From: Prevotella sp.
GTDB taxonomy: Bacteria; Bacteroidota; Bacteroidia; Bacteroidales; Bacteroidaceae
Assembly (NCBI GenBank): GCA_017449495.1
Contig: JAFTFO010000015.1
Coordinates: 1 to 64,000, forward strand
Direction: 5' to 3'
Length of the DNA stretch: 64,000 bases
Below are positions 27,014-36,300 of the stretch, in pieces. How positions within the stretch are numbered: position 1 is the first letter of the stretch; each line of letters starts with the position of its first letter. The position numbers were made by a program, and so were the translations under genes. The notes below the pieces were generated by a model. The model worked only from the letters and a program-made list of their open reading frames with translations. It had not been told where the DNA came from and did no database searches.

Positions 27014-28168
27014 ATGAAAGTTATGACATACGAATTTTTGCAGCATTACTGGTGCTTCATCGTAGCACTGTTAGGGGCCCTGTTGGTGTTTTTGCTCTTC
27101 GTGCAGGGAGCCAACTCCGTGGCCAGCAGCCTCGGCTATACGGAAGAGGGCAAGCGTCTTGTATACAACTCCACTGGCCGTAAGTGGGAGTTTACCTTTA
27201 CCACGCTCGTCACCTTCGGCGGCGCCTTCTTCGCCTCCTATCCCCTCTTCTACTCAACGAGTTTCGGCGGAGCCTACTGGCTCTGGATGATCATCCTGTT
27301 CACCTTTGTGCTCCAGGCCGTCAGCTATGAGTTCCAGAACAAGATAGGAAATTTCCTCGGGCCGAAGACCTTCCAGTTCTTCCTCACCCTCAACGGCATC
27401 ATCGGCCCGCTGCTCTTAGGCGGTGCCGTCGCCACCTTCTTCGAGGGCTCGAACTTCATCGTCGAGAAGAACAACCTGATCGACCCGACGGCCCTCACAC
27501 CCGTCATCTCGCGCTGGGCCAATGCCAGCCACGGCCTCGACGCCCTGCTCAATCCCTGGGTGCTCGTCTTTGGACTGGCTGTCGTGTTCTTAGCCCGCAT
27601 CTTGGGTATCCTCTACGTGATGAACAACGTCGACGACGAGGATATCCGTTCGCGAGGCTCCGTCCGTCTGATAGGTGCAGCCGTGCCCTTCCTCATCCTC
27701 TTCGTGGCTTACCTTGTCCACCTGCTGGTGAAAGACGGCTTTGCCTACAACGACGAAGGTTTCATCTATATGGAGCCATATAAGTACTTCAACAACTTCA
27801 TCGACATGTGGTATCTCCTTATTATATTATTAATAGGTGTAGTGCTCGTGCTCTTCGGCATCGGCAAGACCATCGTGTCGAAGGACTATATCGGCGGCAT
27901 CTGGCCTGCCGGCATCGGCACCGTGCTCACCGTCCTGGCCCTGCTGCTCTGCTCCGCCTGGAACCACACGGCCTACTATCCCTCGACCGCCGACCTCCAG
28001 TCGTCGCTGACGATGGTCAACTCCTGCTCGAGTGAGTTCACCCTGCGCACCATGTTCTACGTTTCGCTACTCGTACCTTTCGTACTGGCTTACATCGTCT
28101 ATGCCTGGCGCGCCATCGACTCGAAGAAAATCACGAAAGAGGAAATCCAAAACGACCACGCTTATTGA
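27014..28168 (+). CDS. cydB: Cytochrome bd ubiquinol oxidase subunit II
   Basis: A 384-residue CydB with about eight to nine membrane helices (LQHYWCFIVALLGALLVFLLF at the N-terminus; AWNHTAYYPSTADLQSSLT near the end). It pairs with CydA in oxygen reduction to water. The 5' end lies in a tgaaaaaatgaaaaaatg repeat, so the start could be 27014 or, more in line with homologues (MTYEFLQHYW), 27023. It is followed 1 nt later by deoD. Confidence 0.94.
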   Translation: MKVMTYEFLQHYWCFIVALLGALLVFLLFVQGANSVASSLGYTEEGKRLVYNSTGRKWEFTFTTLVTFGGAFFASYPLFYSTSFGGAYWLWMIILFTFVLQAVSYEFQNKIGNFLGPKTFQFFLTLNGIIGPLLLGGAVATFFEGSNFIVEKNNLIDPTALTPVISRWANASHGLDALLNPWVLVFGLAVVFLARILGILYVMNNVDDEDIRSRGSVRLIGAAVPFLILFVAYLVHLLVKDGFAYNDEGFIYMEPYKYFNNFIDMWYLLIILLIGVVLVLFGIGKTIVSKDYIGGIWPAGIGTVLTVLALLLCSAWNHTAYYPSTADLQSSLTMVNSCSSEFTLRTMFYVSLLVPFVLAYIVYAWRAIDSKKITKEEIQNDHAY

Positions 28169-28169
28169 T

Positions 28170-28883
28170 ATGGAAAAGCCAAAGACCCCTACGCCCCATA
28201 TCGGGGCCCAGTATGGCTACATCGCCGAGACCGTCATCATGGCAGGCGATCCGCTGCGTGCCAAGTTCATGGCAGAGACATTCTTGGAGAATCCCGTGCA
28301 GTTTAACAATGTCCGTGGCATGCTCGGCTTCACGGGTACCCGTCAGGGCTGTCGCGTCAGTGTGATGGGCCACGGCATAGGAATGCCCTCCATTGGCATC
28401 TATTCCTATGAGCTCTTCAACTTCTACGGCGTTGAGACCATCATCCGCGTGGGCTCAGCAGGCTCCATCCAGACCGATCTGCATCTGGGCGACCTTGTGA
28501 TTGCACAGGGTGCCTGCACCAACTCCAACTATGCCGCCCAGTTCGAGTTGCCAGGGACGTTCGCACCCATCGCCGACTTCTCGTTAGTCAGAAAGGCTGC
28601 CGACACCTGCGACCGTCTGGGCTACCACTATCGAGTGGGCAATGTGCTGTCGTCGGATGTCTTCTACAATGAGAACGCCCACAACGACAAGTGGATCTCA
28701 ATGGGTGTCCTCGCTGTCGAGATGGAGGTGGCTGGTCTCTACATGAATGCGGCCCGTGCCGGTAAGCGTGCACTGGCCATCTGCACCATCTCCGACCATA
28801 TCATCACAGGCGAGGTGACCACCGCCGAGGAGCGCCAGACCACACTCACCCACATGATGGACGTCGCCTTCTCGCTGCTGTAG
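28170..28883 (+). CDS. deoD: Purine nucleoside phosphorylase, DeoD type
   Basis: A 237-residue phosphorylase splitting purine (deoxy)nucleosides with phosphate. Seen: TPHIGAQYGYIAETVIMAGDPLRA, VMGHGIGMPSIGIYSYEL, IIRVGSAGSIQ, VEMEVAGLYMNA and TISDHIITGE. The start at 28170 gives the canonical MEKPKTPTPHIGA; an upstream in-frame ATG inside cydB is rejected. Its last 30 nt (MMDVAFSLL-stop) recur at 30217-30246 in a duplicated segment. Confidence 0.94.
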   Translation: MEKPKTPTPHIGAQYGYIAETVIMAGDPLRAKFMAETFLENPVQFNNVRGMLGFTGTRQGCRVSVMGHGIGMPSIGIYSYELFNFYGVETIIRVGSAGSIQTDLHLGDLVIAQGACTNSNYAAQFELPGTFAPIADFSLVRKAADTCDRLGYHYRVGNVLSSDVFYNENAHNDKWISMGVLAVEMEVAGLYMNAARAGKRALAICTISDHIITGEVTTAEERQTTLTHMMDVAFSLL

Positions 28884-28988
28884 CACCTGAAACGCACAAA
28901 AGCGCCTCTCGGAGTCCTCACAATAGACTCCTTAAGAAAATAATTCCCGAAATGCTTGCACGTTTCGGGATTTATGTGTATCTTTGCA
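28852..28988 (+). repeat. 137-bp direct repeat, copy 1 (deoD 3' end + terminator + promoter)
   Basis: Begins in the deoD C-terminus (ACATGATGGACGTCGCC), crosses the stop, a 9-bp hairpin TTCCCGAAA...TTTCGGGA (28944-28969) and ends with a TATCTTTG -7 element at 28979-28986. By eye about 92% identical to 30214-30350. Confidence 0.9.
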
Positions 28989-29070
28989 ACCAAAAAAGTG
29001 CAAAATTCGTGACCATACTCCCGAATTTTATGGAAAAATCAGGAGTTAAGTCATTAATTTCAGTGGTATT
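28989..29070 (+). promoter_or_regulatory. Leader of the AAA ATPase gene with hairpin
   Basis: The untranslated stretch after the -7 element contains AAAATTCG at 29002-29009 paired with CGAATTTT at 29022-29029. The ATPase ATG is at 29071, about 85 nt after the -7 element. Confidence 0.45.
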
Positions 29071-30210
29071 ATGTACAAGAGAATATTTGATATTGAGGGC
29101 AAGTTAGATGAAGGAATGTTCTTGTTTGGTGCACGCCAGACGGGAAAATCAACTCTTTTGAAAGAGCGATTCAAAGGGGCGATTTATTATGATTTGCTCA
29201 ATCCAAATGTAAGAAGAGCCTTTAAGTTGAACCCCAACTCCCTTTGGGAAGCCCTTCAGGACAAACCTGTCGGAACGCTTGTTATAGTGGATGAAATCCA
29301 GAAAGTTCCTGAACTATTGGATGTGGTACATTCCCTGATGGTAGACAGAGGTCTGTTCTTCATCCTCAGTGGTTCCAGTTCAAGAAAACTTAAGAAATCT
29401 GGGGCCAACACGCTTGGGGGACGTGCCATACCAGAAACGCTTTATCCTCTCGTCTGGCCGGAGGTGACAGACTTTCAGATAGACAAGGCTGTACAGAATG
29501 GCATGATACCCCGTCATTATTTGGTGGAAGATGCCACCAAGCGACTTTCTGGCTATGTAAAGGTGTATTTAGACGAAGAAATCAGAGAAGAAGGCGAAGT
29601 GAGGGAACTCGATGCGTTTGAACGTTTTATGGAGGTAGCTGCTATTTCCGACGGTGAAATGCTGAACTATGCCAACATTGCCTCAGACTGCGGCGTATCT
29701 GCAAAAACGGTCAAGTCGTACTTCCAGATCCTTTACGACACGCTCATCGGTTATGAGATCCCTGCGTTCAGGAAAGAAATCAAGCGAAAGATAGTCCAAG
29801 CTCCCAGATTCTACTATTTTGATGTCGGACTTGCGAACTATCTTATGGGCCGTCATTCCCTAAAACGGGGTACTGATGATTACGGGCATGCCTTTGAGCA
29901 CTTTGTGATGCAGGAAATCATTGCTTACAAAGGCTACAACGACAAGCGAGATGTTGTTTCTTATTGGCACACGTATGACAAGAAAGAAGTTGATGCCATT
30001 ATTGGAGACGCGAAAGTGGCTATCGAGATTAAATCGACAGAGCATGTAGAGACTAAGCATAAGAAAGGTCTCAAGGCTTTCAAGGAGGAGCATCCTGACT
30101 GTCGCCTGATTCTCGTTTCTCTTGACCCGATAACTCGCAAATCCGATGACAAAGAACTCATCTATGTCTTGGACTTTTTAAAGATGCTATGGAGCGGTGA
30201 AATATTCTAA
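29071..30210 (+). CDS. AAA ATPase with DUF4143 (AAA_14) and nuclease-like C-terminus
   Basis: A 379-residue protein of a widespread archaeal/bacterial accessory family. Walker A GARQTGKST near residue 22, Walker B TLVIVDEIQK near residue 75, sensor segment FILSGSSSRKL, then a winged-helix part (ISDGEMLNYANIASDCGVSAKTVKSY) and the DUF4143 region, where EVDAIIGDAKVAIEIKST has the D...ExK pattern of a PD-(D/E)XK fold. No function is established for most members. The gene is AT-richer than its neighbours and bracketed by duplicated deoD-end DNA. Confidence 0.88.
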   Translation: MYKRIFDIEGKLDEGMFLFGARQTGKSTLLKERFKGAIYYDLLNPNVRRAFKLNPNSLWEALQDKPVGTLVIVDEIQKVPELLDVVHSLMVDRGLFFILSGSSSRKLKKSGANTLGGRAIPETLYPLVWPEVTDFQIDKAVQNGMIPRHYLVEDATKRLSGYVKVYLDEEIREEGEVRELDAFERFMEVAAISDGEMLNYANIASDCGVSAKTVKSYFQILYDTLIGYEIPAFRKEIKRKIVQAPRFYYFDVGLANYLMGRHSLKRGTDDYGHAFEHFVMQEIIAYKGYNDKRDVVSYWHTYDKKEVDAIIGDAKVAIEIKSTEHVETKHKKGLKAFKEEHPDCRLILVSLDPITRKSDDKELIYVLDFLKMLWSGEIF

Positions 30211-30213
30211 TTG

Positions 30214-30350
30214 ACATGATGGATGTCGCCTTCTCGCTGCTGTAGCACCTGAAATGCACAAAAGCGCCTCTCAAAGTCCTCACAATAGACTCTTGAGAAA
30301 ATAATTCCCGAAATGCTTGCACGTTTCGGGAATTTGTCGTATCTTTGCAC
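30214..30350 (+). repeat. 137-bp direct repeat, copy 2 (deoD-end remnant)
   Basis: Duplicate of 28852-28988. It still encodes MMDVAFSLL and the deoD stop codon although no deoD precedes it. The hairpin and TATCTTTG element (30339-30346) are kept and now sit before the Rpn-like frame at 30355. Confidence 0.9.
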
Positions 30351-30354
30351 CATT

Positions 30355-30681
30355 ATGAAATCAGACCGTAACATCAACCACAACTCTGACTTCGGTTTCA
30401 AGGAACCGTTTGAGCAGGCGGAGATAGCTCGCTACTCTGATTCAGAGCGTCGTCAGTATTATGAGAGCCAGAAGGAGTATTGTGACTATTACAGTACGAT
30501 GACGACCTCCTATAACAAAGGTCATGCAGAGGGACATGCAGAAGGTCTGGCAGAAGGTCGTTTAGAAGGTATCAATGAGGCTAATCGTGAGAATGCCCGA
30601 AGAATGAAAGCCGACGGGATGACTGTGGAGCAAGTGGCAAAATATACCAACTTATCAATCAAAGAAATTGAGAAGCTGTAG
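30355..30681 (+). pseudogene. Internally deleted Rpn/PDDEXK_2-type recombination-promoting nuclease
   Basis: A 108-residue frame. It opens with HNSDFGFKEPFEQAEIARYSDSERRQYY: the SDFGFK start typical of Rpn/PDDEXK_2 nucleases is joined directly to the family's C-terminal region (FEQAEIA...YYES), then a GHAEGHAEGLAEGRLEG coiled tail and a helix-turn-helix-like end. The catalytic core of about 200 residues is missing, so I read it as a deletion remnant kept in frame; a short functional regulator cannot be excluded. The ATG at 30355 is 8 nt after the duplicated -7 element. Confidence 0.6.
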
Positions 30682-30711
30682 CCGACATTAACATTCCAAT
30701 TTTACTTACTT

Positions 30712-30764
30712 TATAAAATAATTCCCGAAATGCTTGCACGTTTCGGGAATTTGTCGTATCTTTG
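30712..30764 (+). promoter_or_regulatory. Third copy of the hairpin-promoter module
   Basis: AAAATAATTCCCGAAATGC-type hairpin (30722-30749) followed by TATCTTTG at 30757-30764. It matches the second half of the 137-bp repeats almost exactly. It terminates the Rpn frame and starts transcription into the structured region downstream. Confidence 0.75.
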
Positions 30765-30770
30765 CAGCAT

Positions 30771-31068
30771 CGCTTGTTAGCCCTCAGGGGTGAAAGCGGG
30801 CGGTCTTATATATGAGAAAGACGTTTTCGGACGTCTGTCGTTGTGCATAACGAACTTCGCAAACTCGACACCACAGCAGACAGATGACAACGAGGCGTCT
30901 ACGTGGGGCGTTTCTATATACCTTATTAATATATAGTTCGTTCTGGCGTGGGCTAACTGCGTTGTCTATCCTGTGTGGTGGGGCAATGCGAAGGCCTGTT
31001 ATGCCAGGATGGGCAGAGAAACAGACACCTACGCCTTTTTTGTATCATAAGCTAACAATAACTTTTTG
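30771..31068 (+). ncRNA. Candidate structured RNA or long 5' leader of the BspA-like gene
   Basis: No convincing gene lies in this stretch, but it is rich in pairing. A long-range closing helix joins TTGTTAGC (30774-30781) to GCTAACAA (31051-31058). Inside are AGACGT/ACGTCT (30819-30824 with 30831-30836, UUUCGG loop), TCGTT/AACGA (30838-30842 with 30849-30853), CTATATA/TATATAG (30914-30920 with 30930-30936), and a nested set GGCGTGGG/CCTACGCC (30945-30952 with 31028-31035), TGTCT/AGACA (30963-30967 with 31023-31027) and ATCCTG/CAGGAT (30968-30973 with 31005-31010). T-runs follow at 31036-31041 and 31063-31067. A promoter lies directly upstream. I see no match to tmRNA, RNase P, 6S, SRP or common riboswitch cores. 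The gene at 31139 begins 70 nt further on. Confidence 0.5.
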
Positions 31069-31138
31069 ATAAACGGCTGTCTTGGGGGTGTTGGTCAGCA
31101 AAAAGGAAAGTGACAATTAACTTCTAAAAAACAAGCTT

Positions 31139-32734
31139 ATGAAAAGTAGCAAACTATTATTGCTGATTTTAACGATGCTGACTATGGCTGTCAGCGCGAG
31201 TGCCGACGATTTCTTCACAGAAGAAGGAATCCAATATTATTACTTAGATGGTAATAACGTGGAAATAGGTCTCGTGACCAGTGACTCAAAGTATGGACTT
31301 TACACCCCAGCAGATTTTGTGATACCTGAAAAGGTGACCCATGGCGGTGTTGAATACACTGTAACGAGGGTTGGCGAAAGGTTGTTGACAAGTTGGAGAT
31401 ATCTCACATCGATTACTATCCCCAAGACGATCACGTATATAGGCCATAATGCCTTCTTGGGGTGCGAAAATGCTGTTTTCATATCCGAGATAGAGGATCC
31501 ATTTGAAATAGAAGAGAGTGTTTTTTTATACTGCTATAATAATCCTCTCTATGTTCCATACGGCACCAAGGCGAAATATCAGTCAACGCTTTGTTGGAGT
31601 TATTTTACGAATATCATTGACCCCGCTGAGTCAGAAGAGCCCGTGACGGTCACAGCCAATAATTATGCCATTGAGTATGGTGACCCACTACCAGCATTTG
31701 AATATACTACAGAAGGGGCTGAGTTAAAAGGTTCACCCAGCATTTATTGTGACGCTACAGAAGCCTCTCCTGTAGGCACCTATACGATTAAGGTGGAAAA
31801 AGGCAGTGTGACTAATAATAAGGTAACCTTTGTGGATGGTACACTGACTATCACTAAAGCCCCGCTGACAATTACAGCAGGCAATTATACAAAAAAACAG
31901 GGAGAAGACAATCCCGAGTTTGCTCTAACCTACGCTGGCTTTAAGAACAATGAGACAGAAACTGTGTTGACGAAGCAACCGATAGTGGCTTGTTCTGCCA
32001 CGAAAGACTCACCCGCAGGCGATTATGAGGTAATGGTTTCCGATGCAGAAGCAGAAAACTATGAGATTACCTACGTGTCCGGTAATCTGACTATTGAGGA
32101 AGTTGAAGTTGTTGATAATCCTGACAATCCGGGTGATGCAGATGAGGAGGGCTTCTTCTTTGAAGAGGGCATCCGATATGACAAGCTGGGGAATCACAAT
32201 GTGGAGATCACACTTATTACTGATGAATCGAAATATGGATCGACAGTTTATACCGAAGGGGATTTCGTGATACCTGAGAAAGTGACTCACGACGGTGTAG
32301 AATACACCATAACCAGAGTGGGAGAAAGGCTTTTAACAAGTTGGGCTTATCTTACCTCACTGACCATCCCCCAAACCATCACCCATATCGGACATAATGC
32401 CTTCTTGGGCTGTTCAGGCTTAACGGCAGTTTATGTTTATACCACAGACCCCTGCATACTAGGTTCATCTGCTGATGATGTCTCGTCGGTATTCATGCAC
32501 GTAGATAAAGAAAACTGCGCACTTTATGTTCCAAAAGACTGTATTGAAAAGTATCGTGCAGCGGAGGGCTGGAAGGATTTCTTAAACATCGTGGAGTTGG
32601 AAGACACGGGGATTGAGTCCGTCCAAAAGACATCAGCCCAGCCCTCTGCCGTCTATAATCTGAATGGCCAGCGTGTGGTAAAAAAAGCCAAGGGCGTATA
32701 TATCATTAATGGGAAGAAGGTTTTTGTGAAGTGA
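31139..32734 (+). CDS. Secreted BspA-like protein with LRR and MBG-type domains
   Basis: A 531-residue protein with signal peptide (LLLLILTMLTMAVSASA). Domain order: a short LRR_5 block (VTHGGVEYTVTRVGERLL, TSITIPKTITYIGHNAF), two MBG-like Ig-type repeats (VTVTANNYAIEYGD; LTITAGNYTKKQGED), then a second copy of the first LRR block (VTHDGVEYTITRVGERLL) and a C-terminal GQRVVKKAKGVYIINGKK module of the kind found on exported Prevotella proteins, possibly a T9SS signal. Likely surface adhesin. It follows the candidate structured RNA. Confidence 0.83.
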   Translation: MKSSKLLLLILTMLTMAVSASADDFFTEEGIQYYYLDGNNVEIGLVTSDSKYGLYTPADFVIPEKVTHGGVEYTVTRVGERLLTSWRYLTSITIPKTITYIGHNAFLGCENAVFISEIEDPFEIEESVFLYCYNNPLYVPYGTKAKYQSTLCWSYFTNIIDPAESEEPVTVTANNYAIEYGDPLPAFEYTTEGAELKGSPSIYCDATEASPVGTYTIKVEKGSVTNNKVTFVDGTLTITKAPLTITAGNYTKKQGEDNPEFALTYAGFKNNETETVLTKQPIVACSATKDSPAGDYEVMVSDAEAENYEITYVSGNLTIEEVEVVDNPDNPGDADEEGFFFEEGIRYDKLGNHNVEITLITDESKYGSTVYTEGDFVIPEKVTHDGVEYTITRVGERLLTSWAYLTSLTIPQTITHIGHNAFLGCSGLTAVYVYTTDPCILGSSADDVSSVFMHVDKENCALYVPKDCIEKYRAAEGWKDFLNIVELEDTGIESVQKTSAQPSAVYNLNGQRVVKKAKGVYIINGKKVFVK

Positions 32735-32777
32735 TATTCCGATAAATAGAGAAACAATAATTTAGAATAAGAAGATT

Positions 32778-33302
32778 ATGAAACAGAAAAGAATGATCTT
32801 TACCTTATTGACTGTGGCTGCCTTTTGGTGCGTTTCTCCACAGTATGTTTCAGCACGTACTAAGGCTGAAAAGGCAGTAACTCAGGCTAAGTCTGCCAGT
32901 AAGCAATTGGAGTTCATGGGCATCCCTGTGCATCAGTCTAAAAATCAACTTATAGCCCAGTTGAAGACAAAGGGTTTTACGGAGAAAAAGGATGCAAAAG
33001 GAAAGCCGATGCTTTGTGGCACCTATGATGGAAAGGAAGTAAAGGCAAGAGTTTTCACCTATACCATCATGATAGAGGATCTGAAGCACTACACGCTGGC
33101 TCAGGCTAAGACTCGCTTTGAAGCACTACTTACAAAGACGAAGGCAACCTATGGAAATGGAAAGTTCACATCAAACTCCTCCAATTTTAAAGTCTACGAA
33201 ATAAAGTGCCAAGGCGGAACAGTGTCCGTGATGCTCACTAACGAAGATGAAATGCACGGCAAAAGCAACCTTTACGTCGTGGGCATTGGCTTCTATAAGT
33301 AG
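32778..33302 (+). CDS. Secreted protein of unknown function
   Basis: A 174-residue protein with a signal peptide (MIFTLLTVAAFWCVSPQYVSA). The mature part has KQLEFMGIPVHQSKNQLIAQL, suggesting two copies of a small alpha/beta unit, and ends GKSNLYVVGIGFYK. I do not recognise a characterised family; small proteins of this type recur in Bacteroidota exported sets. It lies 43 nt after the LRR/MBG gene and 56 nt before the giant LRR gene and may be co-transcribed. Confidence 0.6.
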   Translation: MKQKRMIFTLLTVAAFWCVSPQYVSARTKAEKAVTQAKSASKQLEFMGIPVHQSKNQLIAQLKTKGFTEKKDAKGKPMLCGTYDGKEVKARVFTYTIMIEDLKHYTLAQAKTRFEALLTKTKATYGNGKFTSNSSNFKVYEIKCQGGTVSVMLTNEDEMHGKSNLYVVGIGFYK

Positions 33303-33358
33303 ATGGTCTCGTTACAATAACATTGATAACATGAGACAATAGTTAAAATGACATGTTT

Positions 33359-36300
33359 ATGAAACAGAAAATAAATATTTTACTGACTCTGATGCTACTC
33401 TTTTCTGAAAGCGTCAATTGCACCATCATTACTTTTGCTGATGCCAAGGTTAAAGCTATTTGTGTTAGGAAATGGGACATAACTGGTGATGGTGAACTTG
33501 ATACAGGTGAGGCTGCACATGTTACAGCGATTGGTAGTGAATTCACAGGTAACAATGAAATCACAAGTTTTGATGAATTGAAGTATTTCACTGGACTAGA
33601 GATGATTGGCAGAGGGACTTTTAGTGGCTGTAATAATCTTACTTCTGTTGTCATTCCAGAAAATGTGGAATGGATTGGAGATCAGTCGTTTTATTGTAAG
33701 AATCTGAAAAAAATAACCATTCCCAAAAGCGTAAAAAAAATCGAGGAAGGAGCTTTTATATGTGATGATCTTTCTTCTATTCACATCACAGATTTGGCAT
33801 CTTGGTGTGGAATCGATTTTGGGTCATATGGCTTTGGGAATCCTCTTCCTCATGTTAAGCATTTCTACCTGAATGATTCTGAGATTATTGATTTGGTAAT
33901 TCCAGAAGGGGTCCAGAAATTTGGTACAGCTTTTAGGGGGTGTAATACCTTCACTTCTGTGAAAATCCCTAATAGTGTGAATACTATTGAAAACGGTGCC
34001 TTTTCTGGCTGCCAAAACCTGATAAGAGTTGAAATTGGCGATGGTGTTCAGGCTATAGGAGATGAGGCATTTTATAATTGTATTAAACTTCCTTCTGTTA
34101 CAATACCCGGAAATGTGACTAGCATTGGAAGAGAGGCTTTCGCAAAATGTCAAAGTCTGTCACAAGTAAATATTTGCAATGGTGTTCAGATTCTTGGTTA
34201 TGGAGCGTTCAAAGGCTGTATAAACCTTCCCTCTATCGAGTTTCCAAATAGTTTGGAAGTGATAGAACATGAAGCCTTTGAAGGGTGTGAAAAGTTATCA
34301 AAGATTGTATTGGGAAACGGACTAAAGAAGGTAGCGAGAGCATTTCCTCAAAGTTTGACAGAAGTGCATATATCCGATTTAGCCTCCTGGTGTCGAATTA
34401 ATTTTCCAGATGGTGGGGATCCGCTTGCTATAGCTAAACATCTGTATATGGACGGGAAAGAACTAAGGAACGCAGTCATTCCAGATGGAGTGACTTCATT
34501 AGGGACAGGCTTCTCAGAGTGCCTAAGTCTTGTTAGTGTGACCATTCCTAATTCTGTAAAAGAAATCAATGAACATGATTTTGTGCATTGCACTAATCTA
34601 GAATCGGTAAAAATAGGTGATGGAGTTATTTCAATTGGAAAAGGTGCTTTTGGGTATTGTAGTAGTTTGAAAGAAGTGGAATTAGGTTCCGCACTTAAAA
34701 CTATAGGAGAAGAGGCATTTTATCAATGTAGTAATTTGCCGTCAATCGTGATTCCAGATATGGTTGTTACTATTGGAAGATGTGCTTTTGAAAATTGTTA
34801 TTCATTGACTGAGGTTTCATTGGGTAAAAGGGTGAAGAATATTAAAGAAGACGCATTTCGTGCGATTAGTAAAACTGCAGAGATTATTATATCCGATTTA
34901 GCTGCGTGGTGTAATACTAATATAGAAAAATACGAGACAAATCTTCAGTATTATGCAAGGCGAATGTTTTTTAATGGTGAGGAGATAAAGAATCTGATAA
35001 TCCCCAATACCGTGAAAGATTTTGGAACAGCCTTTGTATTTTGTAAAAGTATTGAGTCAGTAAAAATCCCAATAAGTGTGGAGACCATTAGCGATTATGC
35101 TTTCCGAGACTGTGTTAATCTATATAAAATAGAGATTGGAGATGGAGTAAAGAGTATTGGCGATGGCTCTTTTTTAAATTGTGTGAAGTTATCAGAGGTT
35201 CACATTGTTGATGTAGCTGCATATTGTAATATAGAATACGCAAATCCAAATTCTCTAATTAATTCACACCCCCTTTACATAGCGAGGCACCTTTTTATGG
35301 ATGGCGAGGAAGTCGAAGACTTGGTTATTCCTAATAGTGTAGCAGGGTTTGGAATGGCTTTTCGCAACTGCTTAAGTTTAAAGGCGGTTGTTATTGGCAA
35401 TAAGGTAAAAGCCATTGAAAAGGATGCATTCAATGGATGTGGTAGTCTGAAAGAGGTGGATTTTGCAGACTATTCTGTTTTAAAAGAAATAAAAGACGAA
35501 GCATTCTCGGGTTGCCCATTAGTAAAGGTCACTCTTCCTTCCACATTACAATCTTTGGGATCTGGTGTTTTTGCTTATTGCGACAAATTATCGGATATTT
35601 ATGCTAATATGGAGTATCCATTTGAGATTCTTGAGAATGTTTTTACTTCCACAACTTATAATAATGCTGTATTGCATGTTATAAGTAATAAAAGTGCCGA
35701 AAAATACAGGGAGACCTTTGCTTGGTCGAAGTTTTTCCATATCGTTAAGATAGGCGATGAGCCAGGTGACGGTGATGGGGGAAAAGAAAGTGATAATTAT
35801 AAAAAAGGCGGTGGTGGTGGAGGCTCCATCACTACCCGCACCTATAATTATGACATTACAGCACAAGGTAAAGGAAATGTAGTGGTTGACAAGAAAGAAG
35901 AGAGTACTGGGGCAGATAAGGGATGGACATCGTCGTTTGGTGGTCTAAACCTGCGTAACGAGCAGAAGATGGTAGAGATTGTTCATTATCCAGACAGTGG
36001 TGTCCCCTTCAAGTTCATACCTGATGCGGGTTATGCGGTAAAGCAAGTTCAATTCTGTCCAGAAAAGGATGGAACGTTGAAGGATGTAACGAACGATATT
36101 GTTTTTGACAGCAGTATCTCTGGTTATACATATAAGGCATTCGATAAGGATACAGGTCCAAAGCTGGTAGTTACTTTTGAGGCAACCACTCCAGATCAGC
36201 CAGCAACATCACATATAGGGGATACCTTTACGGAAGAAGGTACTGAATATGAAATAAAGGCAGACGGTTCTGTGGCAATAAAGAAAGTGAATAACGATGT

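Noticed and set aside
28032-28883. Longer deoD starting inside cydB
   Set aside because: The extra N-terminus is a cydB shadow; MEKPKTPTPHIGA at 28170 is the canonical start.
30884-31069. 61-residue frame in the candidate RNA region
   Set aside because: No ribosome-binding context or recognisable protein features; the pairing pattern explains the sequence better.
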